Origin: JAEUMG01 sp963805405
GTDB taxonomy: Bacteria; Pseudomonadota; Alphaproteobacteria; Rhizobiales; Aestuariivirgaceae
Assembly (NCBI GenBank): GCA_963805405.1
Contig: CAWDUC010000011.1
Span: forward strand, 186,001-250,000
Reading direction: 5' to 3'
Length of the DNA stretch: 64,000 bases
The notes under the pieces were generated by a model. That model made no database searches, was not told where the DNA came from, and saw only the letters and a list, made by a program, of their open reading frames with translations. Below are positions 30,127 through 40,329 of the stretch, one piece after another. A program made the translations under genes and the position numbers. Position 1 is the first letter of the stretch, and every line of letters starts with the position of its first letter.

Positions 30127-31285
30127 CATGTCTCGGCTTCTTCCAGCGAAGGCACGTCTCGCGCAAGCAAGCCGCGGGCCAGTAGCGCATCGCCGAGGTT
30201 GACCAGCGTCATGACCCTATCGGTCGGCGAGCCTTGTTCGGCTCGTATTTCAAGCGCGCCACGGAGCGCAGTAGCGGCCTCGTCAATAACCCCAATTTTG
30301 CTGGTCCGCTCCCCTAGGATGGTCAGCGCCCGGCCGAGATTGTTCTGCGTGGAGGCCCAGTATTGCGGCGAGCGATCCCGCGTTCGCACGTCGAGCGCCA
30401 GTCGGTAGGCGATCACGGCTTCTTCAAGCGCAGATTCTGCTGCTCGCGTTCACCCAGACTCTGCAGCGCAACGCCGAGATTGTTCTGCGTCGCGGCCCAA
30501 TCGAGCGGCATTTGCTCGCGCGTGCTGACCTGTAGTGCTGCGCGGTATGCGACGACCGCCTTCTTCAGGTTCAACGTTCCAGTTTCGCCCTCGCCAGCGC
30601 CAGAGAGCCCCGCTGAGATTGTTCTGTGTCGCGGCCCAGTTGAGCGGATGTTGTTGCCGCGTCCTCGCCTCCAAAGCCTCGCGGTATGCCGCCGCCGCTT
30701 CTCCGATCGACTGAATGTCGCCGGTACGGGAGCCGAGCGCGTAGAGAGCGGTGCCAAGATTGTTCTTGGTTCGCGCCAGTCGATGGCAGACCGATCACGC
30801 GTCCTGACTTCGAGGGCGGCTCGATAAGCCTCTATTGCGCTCGTGAGAAGTGTTGTTTCGTTCTTCCGAAGTCCAAGGGTTTGCAGCGCATTGCCGAGAT
30901 TGCTCTGGGCCATGGCCAGTCGTCGGGCGAGCAGCCGGGGAACGCTATCCAGAACATCTTTGTGGAGTTCGACTGATGACCGAGAGACATTATCCCCGCT
31001 GAACTCTCCATGGGCGCGCAAGGCAACGGCTTGCGCCATCCGATACTTGAAAGCCAGGCCCGTATCCGCGTACTCGACCTGCTCGAAGGCCGCATTCCAG
31101 TCTTGTGCCGCCGCCAAATAATCGAAGGCCAGTTCGCGCGTCTCGGCACTCTTGGCGAAGATTGTGCGAACTCCAAGCGTGCGCCTGAATTGGCTTCGCC
31201 TCGTTACGGTGGACGAGAGAATAGTTACTCTTTCTTTGCTTTGTGTGAAAGGCGGTTGCGCGGCAGGGCGCTTCCTGACGCTCAT
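30012..31285 (-). CDS. Tetratricopeptide-repeat protein, several frameshifts
   Basis: A TPR protein of about 420 codons. At least three repeat units of about 50 residues are visible, each with the form NNLGxAL...LGxR...AAYRxALExRTRxxxPLDWAxTQ, as in SNLGNALQTLGLRKNETTLL and AATQNNLGVALQSLGEREQQ. These long repeats are the TPR_10/TPR_12 type that sit next to caspase-like or kinase domains. Indels lie at about 30417, 30598 (two) and 30775; most are lost G bases. The N-terminal 80 residues look odd and may hold another indel. It starts eight bases after the caspase-like gene, so both may be parts of a single gene broken by errors. Confidence 0.7.
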
Positions 31286-31293
31286 CGGCGAGT

Positions 31294-32380
31294 TTAACAG
31301 TGGGCAATCTCGGCGTGCTGCTTCAAAGTTTGCTTGGCATGAATTTTGAGTGTGCGCAGCAACGCTGGCTTAAGTGCGGGGCGCAGAGGGGTGGCGGGAG
31401 GCTCAAGGGGAACTTCGTCGATCTTGGCGATGGTCTGGATCGTTTGCCGGAGGTAGCCGGGCGTCACCGCTATAGTGAGCAGTAACTGCCGTCGCTCATT
31501 GCGGATAAGCGCCTCATCGGTGCTCTCGTCTTCCGGATTCTCTCAAAATAGAGCAGGCGCCGCAGGCTCGCATTGGTCCATGGCTGCTGACGGCCGCTCG
31601 TTGCCAGGTAAACCTCCTCGGCGACCAACGTCATCACCTGCCGAAGTCCAGTCCTTTCGCCGCCAAGTGTTTGACGATGGCGGCGGCATAGGGACTGTTT
31701 CCACCGGCTTCGCCATCCAGCGCGACTTGGCCAGGCGCTGCGGCAAAGCCGACAACCTCGCCAAGCCCTTGCGTAGCCGCCGGCTGATCAACCAGCATGA
31801 CGCCTTTGACGGCAGCAAGGCCGTCGCCGCGGATGGGTAGTGCCGCTGTTCCATCCTGCAGCCGGATCGTCGTTGCAGACGGTAACGGGTTCGTGCGGCA
31901 GGCATCTAGCAGCAGGATGACGATGCTGACCTTTCCACGCAGTTCCTCGAGAATTTCGCTGACCCTGACAAGCTTGCCTTCCTCGATCTTGCCCTCGTCA
32001 ATTCGGGCATCCACGGGAAGCAGGAAGTTCTCGCCACCGGCCTCGATCCCGTGGCCGGAATAGTAGATGACGGCGACATCCGCGCCCTCCGCATCCTCTA
32101 GGAACTCGGCAAAGTCTCGTTCAAGGCGCCTGGCAGACCGATTGTCGACGAGATTTGTCTTGAAGCCGAGGTTGGACAGCAGTTTATCGACCTGCCTTGC
32201 GTCATTGCGGGGATTTGGGAGTTTTGGCAGAAACTCGTAATCCGACTGACCGACGACGAGCGCCACGCCACGCAGCGCCTGCTGGGCCAACGCCGGGTCC
32301 GGAACGCATGGCGACACGACAGCGATTGAAAGACAGAAGGCGTAATTTGAGTAAATACGCGCCGCACATGCTGGAGGCAC
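31294..32380 (-). CDS. Exported caspase-family (peptidase C14-like) protein, two frameshifts
   Basis: A bacterial orthocaspase-like protein. A signal peptide (YAFCLSIAVVSPCVPDPALAQ) precedes the p20 domain: RGVALVVGQSDYEFLPKLPNPRNDA, ADVAVIYYSGHGIE with catalytic H110, and IVILLLDACRTNP with catalytic C161. Both residues of the dyad are present, so it may be an active Arg/Lys-specific protease. The first frame stops at 31634; restoring a G near 31637 gives MTLVAEEVYLATSGRQQPWTN, and a second lost G near 31543 gives PEDESTDEALIRNERRQLLL, ending at 31294. Start is GTG. It is divergent from the SMP-30 gene and leads into the TPR gene. Confidence 0.8.
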
Positions 32381-32484
32381 AATCCGCCAGGTGGTTTACC
32401 ATTCCAGATGTCAGCACAGGCTCGTCACCCGAACAAGAAGCCCAGACGAATTTGCTTGGATAGGCCTGGAGATGGTGGAGAACA

Positions 32485-33319
32485 ATGCAACAGCAGGGGC
32501 TTGCAGATCATCACCAATCAGGCGCTGTTTCCCGAAGGCCCGCTCGTCAGGGACGGCGTCCTCTATTATGCGGAATATGGTGGCGACCGCGTCTCGCTCT
32601 GGGACGGCAAGAGGACTTCCATCTTCTGGAGTCGCAAAGGGTCCGGTCCCTCGGCCATCGGCACGTTTGGCGACCGGTTCATCGTCGCGTGCTTCGCCTC
32701 CAATGAGCTAGCAATCGTCGGGCGCGACGGCATAACGCTCAAGATCATCGACAAGGACGAGACAGGCGGCGCGCTGGTTGGGCCCAATGACATCGCCTGC
32801 GATGGCGAGGGGGGAGTGTATCTGACACTTTCGGGCCCGTGGGAGCCCGGACCGATCATCGGCCGCGTCATGCATCTCACCTTCGACGGCAGAATCCGCG
32901 AAGTAGCGAATGATATTCATTTCGCCAATGGTCTCGCGTGCAACCGCGATGGCAGCCGGCTTCTGGTCGTCGAATCCGAGGCCAACCGGATCATCTCATT
33001 CAAGATCGAAGCCGATGGATCGCTCTCAGACCGGCGGCTCTTCCTGCGCATGGGCGAGATCGACGAAGCCTGGAGCGCCTATCCCGACGGGGTAAAACTC
33101 GGGCCAGACGGGAATTTCTACATCGGCGAATTCAGCGCGGGGCGAATCGCGGTCGTCGATCCCCTGGGCAAGCCATTGCGGGTGATCGAGGTCCCATCTC
33201 TCGCCGCTCCCAATCTCGCCTTCTCCGAGGACGGTGAAACCATTTTCGTGACGGCGGTCGATGAGCCTGCGACCGCCCCTTATCGCGGTACGGTTTATGC
33301 GCTGACGGCCATTTATTAG
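32485..33319 (+). CDS. SMP-30/gluconolactonase/LRE family protein, start frameshifted
   Basis: A six-bladed beta-propeller hydrolase of about 277 residues, probably a sugar lactonase. Family marks: ALFPEGPLVRDGVLYYAEYGG (first metal Glu), GGALVGPNDIACDGEGGVYLT (metal-binding N and D), HFANGLACNRDGSRLLVVE, and AYPDGVKLGPDGNFYIGEF. The best start is the ATG at 32485 with GGAG five bases upstream, but it needs removal of one G from the GGGG at 32496-32499 to read MQQQGLQIITNQALFPEGP. Without that correction the frame is open from 32408, which would add an unlikely basic tail. Lactone substrate unknown. Confidence 0.85.
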
Positions 33320-33344
33320 CACATTTTTAGGCACATTTTTTCGC

Positions 33345-33359
33345 TTCGATTTAATCGAA
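33345..33359. promoter_or_regulatory. Short palindrome upstream of the envelope-type gene trio
   Basis: TTCGATT-T-AATCGAA, seven-base arms, in an A/T-rich stretch with two direct copies of GCACATTTTT just before it (33319-33340), about 50 bases before the small membrane protein gene. It could be an operator for the trio or part of a terminator for the SMP-30 gene. Confidence 0.4.
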
Positions 33360-33407
33360 AATTCAGCCAGACGAATTAGCGTCGCTCCCTTCATTGGGGA
33401 GTTCGCC

Positions 33408-33635
33408 ATGCGCCCGAAACTTATCCTCTGCAGCATCGCTGCATTGATGTTCATCGAGACCGACGCCTATGCCTATCTCGATCCCGGCACAGGCAGCATC
33501 ATCCTCCAGGCTATCATCGCCAGCGTCGCCGGTTCGCTCTTCGTGGTGAAGGCCTATTGGTACAAATTGCGGAGTTTCCTGGGGATCGGCCGGCAAAATT
33601 CAGAAACCGACGATGGGATGCACGGCGAACAATGA
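33408..33635 (+). CDS. Small membrane protein of envelope-glycan gene clusters
   Basis: A 75-residue protein. An N-terminal hydrophobic segment (LILCSIAALMFIETDAYA) resembles a signal peptide, then YLDPGTGSIILQAIIASVAGSLFVVKAYWYKLR forms a second membrane segment with the conserved LDPGTGSxxLQ motif. Proteins with this motif are repeatedly found beside methyltransferase and sulfatase-fold genes in rhizobia. A GGGGAG lies nine bases before the ATG. Its stop overlaps the start of the methyltransferase gene as ATGA. Function unknown. Confidence 0.75.
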   Translation: MRPKLILCSIAALMFIETDAYAYLDPGTGSIILQAIIASVAGSLFVVKAYWYKLRSFLGIGRQNSETDDGMHGEQ

Positions 33636-35035
33636 GCCTTGCTATTCCCGACGCCGGATCATTTCGCGATCCCAACGGTCGGATATATCAGCACAGCGGC
33701 GAGATTTTTCGCTCCGTGATGGGGCGGGCCGCCGAAGAATTCGCCTCATTCCGTGAGTCGGGCCTGTTCGACCGGCTGGTCGAGAAGGGCCGATTGGTGC
33801 AGACCCGCGAAGTCGATGCCGCGATACTCGGCAAGCTTGCGACCGATCCTTCCATGGTGCTCCAGCATGAGCGCCTGCCCTTCATCTCCTATCCTTATGA
33901 ATGGTCCTTTCCGCTCCTGAAGGCAGCGGCGATCCTGCACCTCAATGTTCAGCTCGACGCGCTTGAAGCGGGATTCAATCTCTCTGATTCTACCGCCTAT
34001 AATGTCCAGTTCGACGGGGTAAGGCCGGTCTTCATCGACGTGCTCTCATTCCGCAAATATAATGAAGGCGAAGTCTGGACCGGGCATCGTCAGTTCTGCG
34101 AGCAGTTTCTCAATCCGCTCTTGTTGCGGGCGTTCTTCGGCATTCCGCATAATTCCTGGTTCCGCGGCAGTCTCGAAGGCATCGATACCGTTTCGCTCGC
34201 CCGGATGATGCCCTGGTGGCGCAATCTCTCCTTCAACGTGCTGAGCCATGTGACGATGCAGGCGAAGCTGCAATCGATAGCGATCGTCGACAACGGCAAG
34301 AGCGTCAAACGCGCCAAGTCGGTCAAGCTCGCCAAGGTCGGCTATCAGCGGATGCTCCAGTCATTGCGTGACTGGATCAAGGGGCTCAGTCCAAAAGATA
34401 CCGGCGCCACGGTCTGGCAGCATTATGCCGAGACGACGACCTATGACACGGAAGAGCAGCAGGCAAAGAAGCGCTTCGTCGCCGAATTCTGCGGCCACGT
34501 GAAGCCCAAATTACTTTGGGATATCGGCTGCAATACCGGGGATTATTCCGATGTTGCGCTCGGCTCGGGCGCTACGCGGGTGATAGGCTTCGATTTCGAC
34601 CAGGGCGCGCTCGAGCGCGCCTATGCGCGCGCCAGGGCCAAGAAGCTGAACTTCCTGCCGCTGTTCCAGGATGGCGCCAATCCGAGCCCCGACCAGGGCT
34701 GGGCCAACCAGGAACGCAAGAGTCTCGCAAAGCGCGGTGATGCCAATGGCTTGCTGGCACTCGCCTTCGAACATCATCTCGCCATCGGGCGCAATATTCC
34801 GCTCGACGGCGTCGTCGCATCGCTGGTCGACCTGGCACCCACCGGGGTCATCGAATTCGTGCAGAAGCAGGATCCGACGGTGCAACAGCTCCTCGCACTC
34901 CGGGAGGATATCTTCCCCGATTACACGCCGGAAGCGTTTGAGACCGCACTTCAATCAAGGGCGCGGATCGTCAAGTCCGAGACGGTGTCCGCCAGCGGGC
35001 GAACGCTCTATTGGTTCGACCGCTCGGCCGGTTGA
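33632..35035 (+). CDS. Class I SAM-dependent methyltransferase, long form
   Basis: A 467-residue protein. The C-terminal half has a Rossmann methyltransferase fold: KPKLLWDIGCNTGDYSDVALGSGATRVIGFDFDQGALERAY is motif I with the acidic residue of strand 2, and DGVVASLVDLAPTGVIEFV follows later. The N-terminal 270 residues form a family-specific domain (SYPYEWSFPLLKAAAILHL, LSDSTAYNVQFDGVRPVFIDVLSF) seen in such proteins. Start at 33632 overlaps the small membrane gene; the longer open frame is a shadow. Acts with the membrane sulfatase-fold protein next door, probably on a surface glycan or lipid. Confidence 0.85.
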   Translation: MSLAIPDAGSFRDPNGRIYQHSGEIFRSVMGRAAEEFASFRESGLFDRLVEKGRLVQTREVDAAILGKLATDPSMVLQHERLPFISYPYEWSFPLLKAAAILHLNVQLDALEAGFNLSDSTAYNVQFDGVRPVFIDVLSFRKYNEGEVWTGHRQFCEQFLNPLLLRAFFGIPHNSWFRGSLEGIDTVSLARMMPWWRNLSFNVLSHVTMQAKLQSIAIVDNGKSVKRAKSVKLAKVGYQRMLQSLRDWIKGLSPKDTGATVWQHYAETTTYDTEEQQAKKRFVAEFCGHVKPKLLWDIGCNTGDYSDVALGSGATRVIGFDFDQGALERAYARARAKKLNFLPLFQDGANPSPDQGWANQERKSLAKRGDANGLLALAFEHHLAIGRNIPLDGVVASLVDLAPTGVIEFVQKQDPTVQQLLALREDIFPDYTPEAFETALQSRARIVKSETVSASGRTLYWFDRSAG

Positions 35036-35038
35036 TCC

Positions 35039-36637
35039 ATGACATTCGTTTCGAAGCTTCGCTTGCCGCCCTACGCGTTTTTGCTGCCATTGGTGCCGGT
35101 GCTGCAGCTCGGCGCCGGCAATATCGACCGCGCCGCCGTTACCGACACCTTGTGGACCGGACTTGCCTTTCTTGCGGGCTATCTCGCTCTAACGCTGGTT
35201 GTGCGCATCTTGTTTCGCAGGCCAGAAGTCAGCGACCCGATCGTCGGCGCCCTTTTCTGCGCGGTGTTTCTCCCCATCGTCTTTCTCGAACCCGGGACCT
35301 CTAGGGTATTCTGGATAGTCGGCTGGCTAGCCGTCATCGTCTTGGTATGTGCCTGGAGGGAATCGCGGCGCCTGTTTCCGATCGTCTTCACCGCGGGTTC
35401 GGCAGCACTTCTGCTGATGTCGGCAACGACGCTGGCAAGTTCGGACGTCTGGCGCCATCGTGGCGAGATCAGGCAGGTCGCCTCGCAAGCCTTCGGCGAA
35501 ATGCCGAAGCCGACGAGCGAACCCGCCGAAAAACCGGATATCTATTATATCATCTTCGACCGTTACCAGCGCGACGACTATCTGAAGCAGATCTATGGCA
35601 TAGACAATACGTCCTTTCTCGACGAACTCAGGAAGCGCGGATTCGTTGTCGCCGATCAGGCTTATTCTAATTATCAGCGCACGGCGCATTCAGTCGTTTC
35701 GTCCCTGAATTTCGACTATCTCGACAAGCTTGAGACGCCTGCGACGAAGGGGAGTTCGGACTGGTATCCATTGTTCGAAATGTTCCAGGACTTCCGCATC
35801 GGCCGCTTCCTGAAGTCGCTTGGCTACAAGCTGCATTTCTACGGCACCTGGTGGGAGCCGACGCGCCGGATCGCCATCGCCGATCAGAACCATACATTCT
35901 ATGAAGTCCCCGAGATGACGCGTGTCATCTATGAATATTCACTGCTGGTCGATTTTGCGCACTGGACCGGATTGCGGCAGATGGACCCGCTCTACTGGCA
36001 ATGCCGGCGCTCGCAGTTGATGTTCGAGGACCTACGCAATGGCGCAGGAGCGGATGGGCCGCAATTCCATTTCGCACATTTTCTTGTTCCGCATCCGCCG
36101 TTCGTTACACATGAAACCGGTCGCTGCATGGAAGCCTCGGAGGCGCTGACGCGCACGCGCGCGGAAAATTATGGCGGCCAGCTTGCCTACACCAATCGCG
36201 AAATCCTGGCGACGGTTGACGTGCTCCTCGCAGCGCCAGGGCCCAAGCCGGTCATCATCCTGCAGGCGGACGAGGGCCCGTGGCCCGAGCAATTCGCCGG
36301 AAACGAAACGACCCTGCTTGGCCGCGACGTCTCGAATGTCGACTGGCAAAAAGTGCCGCCCGAAATCCTCAGAGAAAAGATGGCGATCCTTACCGCGATC
36401 TATGCACCGCAGATTCCAACCGCTGAGATTGGAAGGCGATTGAGCCCGGTGAACATCTTCCGCAAGGTCTTGAAGGCTTATTTCAACGTGCCGATCGAAC
36501 CATTGCCCGACATTCACAAGGTCTATCTCGACAGCAACAACCTATATTCCTTCAAGGACGTCACCAACGACCTCTATGATGCGCCGGGAGACGACCATGC
36601 CGATCAAGCCGCGCGCGCCGAGATCAAGGCGCAGTGA
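35039..36637 (+). CDS. Membrane-anchored sulfatase/alkaline-phosphatase-fold protein
   Basis: A 532-residue protein with about four or five N-terminal membrane segments (YAFLLPLVPVLQLGAG, TGLAFLAGYLALTLVV, PIVGALFCAVFLPIVFL, VFWIVGWLAVIVLVC, FTAGSAALLLMSATTLA) and a periplasmic domain of the sulfatase superfamily. DIYYIIFDRYQRDDYL contains the metal Asp, SNYQRTAHSVVSSLNFDYL holds the likely nucleophile region, and VIILQADEGPWPEQF the second metal site. The layout recalls phosphoethanolamine or phosphoglycerol transferases of the envelope. It starts three bases after the methyltransferase stop, so the trio is one operon. Confidence 0.85.
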   Translation: MTFVSKLRLPPYAFLLPLVPVLQLGAGNIDRAAVTDTLWTGLAFLAGYLALTLVVRILFRRPEVSDPIVGALFCAVFLPIVFLEPGTSRVFWIVGWLAVIVLVCAWRESRRLFPIVFTAGSAALLLMSATTLASSDVWRHRGEIRQVASQAFGEMPKPTSEPAEKPDIYYIIFDRYQRDDYLKQIYGIDNTSFLDELRKRGFVVADQAYSNYQRTAHSVVSSLNFDYLDKLETPATKGSSDWYPLFEMFQDFRIGRFLKSLGYKLHFYGTWWEPTRRIAIADQNHTFYEVPEMTRVIYEYSLLVDFAHWTGLRQMDPLYWQCRRSQLMFEDLRNGAGADGPQFHFAHFLVPHPPFVTHETGRCMEASEALTRTRAENYGGQLAYTNREILATVDVLLAAPGPKPVIILQADEGPWPEQFAGNETTLLGRDVSNVDWQKVPPEILREKMAILTAIYAPQIPTAEIGRRLSPVNIFRKVLKAYFNVPIEPLPDIHKVYLDSNNLYSFKDVTNDLYDAPGDDHADQAARAEIKAQ

Positions 36638-36705
36638 GCGATCGGCCCACTTGCCAAAGAAATCGCCCTGACTGAAACTCGCGGCTTCTCTTCAGGAGGA
36701 CCCGC

Positions 36706-37900
36706 ATGGCCGCGGAAGCCCAAGGAACCGGCGTAACAGGCAAGACCGTCGTCAAGAATATCGGTTTGCTGCTGACCGGCAATCTCGACGCGCCGATGTC
36801 GGATGCCGACACCGTCATCAGTATCGACGGCCGTATCACGTTCGTCGGCAAGGCAAAGGATGCCGATCAAGCTGCCGCGACGACGGTGATCGACGCCAAG
36901 GGCACGGCACTTTGCCCCGGCCTGATCGACAGTCATGTGCATCCCGTCTTCGGCGACTGGACGCCGCGGCAGAGCCAACTCAACTGGATCGATAGTTTCC
37001 TGCATGGCGGCGTCACGAGCATGGTCTCGGCGGGCGAGGTGCATCTGCCGGGGCGGCCGCGCGATGTCGTGGGCGTGAAGGCCTTGGCGATAACGGCGCA
37101 ACGCAGCTTTTCCGCCTTTCGTCCAGGCGGGGTCAAGCTCCATGCTGGCGCGCCGCTGCTTGAGAAGGGCATGGTGGAGCAGGATTTCATCGATCTCGCG
37201 CAAGCCGGCGTGACGCTCCTGGGCGAGGTTGGATTGGGCAGCGTGAAAGCCGGATATGAGGCGAAGGAGATGGTGGCCTGGGCGAGGAAGCACGGCCTCC
37301 AGTCGACGATCCATACCGGCGGTCCGTCTATTCCGGGTTCGGGCCTCATCGACAAGGATACGGTGCTCGAGGCGGATGCCGATGTGATCGGTCATATCAA
37401 TGGCGGGCATACGTCATTGCCGGAAGCGCATGTCTGCGAATTATGCGAGGTATCAAAGCGGGCGATCGAACTTGTGCATAATGGCAATGAACGCGTTGCC
37501 ATCGCGGCATTGAAGACGGCGACGGCGACCCGCAACCTGCATCGCGTGATACTCGGCACCGACAGCCCGGCCGGGTCGGGCGTTCAGCCGCTCGGCATAT
37601 TGCGCATGGTGGCGTTGCTGTCCGGGATCGGCGGGCTTGCCGGCGGAGCTTGCGATCGCCTGCGCGACCGGCAATACGGCGCGTATGCGCAAGCTCGATT
37701 GCGGTATCATCGAGGTTGGCCGTGCCGCCGATTTCGTTTTCATTGATCGCGCCCAGCATACTGCGGGCAAGGATGTTCTGAAGTCGATCGAATTGGGCGA
37801 CCTGCCGGGCATCGGCATGGTGGTGATCGACGGTGTCGTGCGCTGCGGGCGCAGCCGCAATACGCCGCCGGCGGAACGCGTGCCGGAGGTCGTGCACTAA
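36706..37900 (+). CDS. Enamidase-like amidohydrolase, one frameshift
   Basis: A metal-dependent cyclic amidohydrolase of about 397 residues, closest by eye to enamidase, which opens 6-oxo-tetrahydronicotinate in nicotinate breakdown. Marks: VVKNIGLLLTGNLDAPM, ALCPGLIDSHVHPVFGDWTPRQ (HxH metal site), GGVTSMVSAGEVHLPGRPRD, STIHTGGPSIPGS, DVIGHINGGHTSLPE and ILGTDSPAGSGVQPLGILR. One extra G near 37631 breaks the frame; dropping it gives GGLPAELAIACATGNTARMRKLDCGIIEVGRAADF. The stop codon overlaps that of the nicotinamidase gene on the other strand, so the two face each other tail to tail. Confidence 0.85.
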
Positions 37901-38517
37901 CTTATATGCGGGACGAGCGATATGCCGCCGCGGCGGAATGAGTGGCGCGTGGCTTCGGCCGAGCCTTCGAGATCGATGGCACGCGTGGCGCTTTCGATCA
38001 CCACGCAGTCGAAGCCGAGCTTGAAGGCATCTTCGGCAGAATAGCGCACGCAATAGTCGAAGGCGAGGCCGACGCAGAAGACACGCTGGAATCCGCGCTC
38101 GCGCAGATAACCATTGAGGCCGGTCGGAGTCTTGCGGTCATTCTCGAAGAAGGCCGAGTATGAATCGATGTCGCGGCGATGGCCCTTTCGCAGTATGAGT
38201 TCAGCACTCGGAATGTCGAGTTCTTCATGGAATTCGGCACCTTCCGTACCCTGCACGCAATGATCGGGCCACAGCGTCTGCGGCCCATAATGCGTTTCGA
38301 TCTGCGAGAAGGATTCCTTGCCGGGATGGCTCGAGGCGAAGGAGGAATGCCTCTCCGGATGCCAATCCTGCGTCAATACGACATGGCGAAATTTTTCGGC
38401 AATCTCATTGATGATCGGCACGACTTCGTGGCCGGCCGCGACCGCAAGATTGCCGCCGGGGATGAAATCATTCTGCACATCGATGATGAGAAGCACATCG
38501 GTTTCGAGAAGCTTCAT
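37897..38517 (-). CDS. pncA: Nicotinamidase/isochorismatase-fold hydrolase (PncA-like)
   Basis: Hydrolyses nicotinamide to nicotinate and ammonia. The 206 residues hold the full active site: D13 in LIIDVQNDFIPGG, metal ligands D51, H53 and H57 in TQDWHPERHSSFAS, K111 in ILRKGHRRDIDSYSAF, and nucleophile C156 in GLAFDYCVRYSA. Its start overlaps the end of the acyl-CoA synthetase gene as ATGA, which puts it at the end of the amide operon. The D-K-C triad and metal site are those of true PncA rather than generic isochorismatase. Confidence 0.92.
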   Translation of the reverse strand: MKLLETDVLLIIDVQNDFIPGGNLAVAAGHEVVPIINEIAEKFRHVVLTQDWHPERHSSFASSHPGKESFSQIETHYGPQTLWPDHCVQGTEGAEFHEELDIPSAELILRKGHRRDIDSYSAFFENDRKTPTGLNGYLRERGFQRVFCVGLAFDYCVRYSAEDAFKLGFDCVVIESATRAIDLEGSAEATRHSFRRGGISLVPHIS

Positions 38518-40287
38518 GCCGTCCTCTGCTGTTTCAATCCGAGATCGCGCATCATCTCGTCGCGCATGATGAATTTCTGCGGCTTGCCGGTAACCGTCAT
38601 CGGCAAGGCCTCTTTGAAGCGGACATAGCGCGGCACCTTGTAATGGGCGATCTGACCCTTGCAGAAATCGCGGATCTCGTCCTCGGTTGCGGCGTGCCCC
38701 GGCTTGAGCACCACCCAGGCGCAGACTTCCTCGCCGTATTTCTCATCGGGCACGCCGAACACTTGTACTTCCTTGACCTTGGGATGGCGGAAGAGAAACT
38801 CCTCCACCTCGCGCGGATAGACATTCTCGCCGCCGCGGATGAGCATGTCCTTCACGCGGCCGACAATGTTGCAATAGCCCTCGCTGTCCAAGACCCCAAG
38901 GTCGCCGGTATGCATCCAGCCGCCAGGATCGATGGCTTCACGCGTCTTGGCGTCATCATCCCAATAACCGCGCATCACCGAATAGCCGCGCGTGCATAAT
39001 TCGCCGGGCTCGCCCACCTGCGCGGTGCGGCCTTCGGCAGTGATGATCTTGACTTCGACATGGGGATGCACGCGCCCGACGGTCGCGACGCGCTTGTCGA
39101 TCGGGTCGTCGACATGGCTCTGGAAGGAGACCGGGCTCGTTTCCGTCATGCCGTAGCCAATGGTGATCTCGCGCGCATGCATCAGCGAGACGACCTTCTT
39201 CATGACTTCGATCGGGCAGGGCGCGCCCGCCATGACGCCGGTGCGCAATGAGGAGAGATCGAGCCCCGCAAAATCCTTGTGATCGAGCATGGCGACGAAC
39301 ATGGTCGGCACGCCATAGACAGCCGTGCAGCGCTCGCGCGCGATCGCCTGGAGTGCCGCGCCCGCCTCGAAGCCTTCGCCCGGGAAGACCATCGCCGCGC
39401 CCTTGGTGGCGCAGCCCAGAGTTCCCATGACCATGCCGAAGCAGTGATAGAGCGGCACCGGAATGCACAGGCGATCATTCTCCGTCAACGCCATCGTGCC
39501 GGTGACGAAGCGGGCATTGTTGACGATGTTGGCGTGGGTGAGGGTCGCTCCCTTGGGCGAGCCGGTAGTGCCGGAGGTGAACTGGATGTTGATCGGCTCA
39601 TCGGGATCGAGATCGCGCGAGAGATCATCGAGGCGCAGACGATGCGCCGGGCCGCCGATCCTCATCACCTCGTCGAAATTGAGCATTCCCTTGGTTTTTT
39701 CGTCGCCGAGGCGGATCACTGTCCTCAGTCGCGGCAGGCGGCTGCTGTCGAGACGTCCCGGCTCGCACTCATCGATTTCGGGCGCGATCGAACGCAATTG
39801 CGCGATGTAATCCGAACTCTTGAAACTTGTGGCCAGAACCAGCGCCTTGCAGCCGACCTTGTTGAGCGCGAATTCGAGCTCGGTGACGCGATAGGCGGGG
39901 TTGATATTGACGAGTATCAAACCGAGACGGGCGGTCGCAAACTGCGTCAGCAGCCATTCCGGCCGGTTCGGCGACCAGATGCCGATGCGATCGCCCTTCT
40001 TGAGGCCCAGCGCCAAGAGGCCGGCGGCAAGATCATCGCATTTGGCAAGCAGATCGGACCAGCTCCAGCGGCACTCCGTGCTCGACGAAAACGGCCGCGT
40101 CGCGGGCGCCGAACTTCTCCGCCGTACGCTGCAGCGTGCCCCACACGGTACGGCGCGATAACGGAACCGACTTGTCGCCGACCACATAGGCCTTGCCGTC
40201 GCGTGGCGTGAGATCGACCGCAACGGTGCGGCGCTCATCGCCAAGCGAGGTGATGGGTTTTGAAAGATCGATCGAGAAGCCTGTCAT
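38514..40287 (-). CDS. AMP-dependent acyl-CoA synthetase, one frameshift
   Basis: An ANL-family ligase of about 590 residues that activates a carboxylic acid to its CoA ester. The AMP motif is NIQFTSGTTGSPKGATLTHANI; further marks are YGMTETSPVSFQS, GYWDDDAKTREAIDPGGWMHTGDLGVLDSEGYCNIVGRVKDMLIRGGENVYP and the C-terminal catalytic Lys in VTGKPQKFIMRD. The first 72 codons (MTGFSIDLSKPITSLGDE, VVGDKSVPLSRRTVWGTLQ) lie in another frame and join at about 40072, where one C is extra: HGV then RWSWSDLLAKCDDLAAG. Of the medium/long-chain FadD-like type; it may take the acid released by the amidase. Confidence 0.9.
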
Positions 40288-40329
40288 GATCCGGCCTTCC
40301 TCCCTTGCCGGGGGTGTCGCGCGACTATC

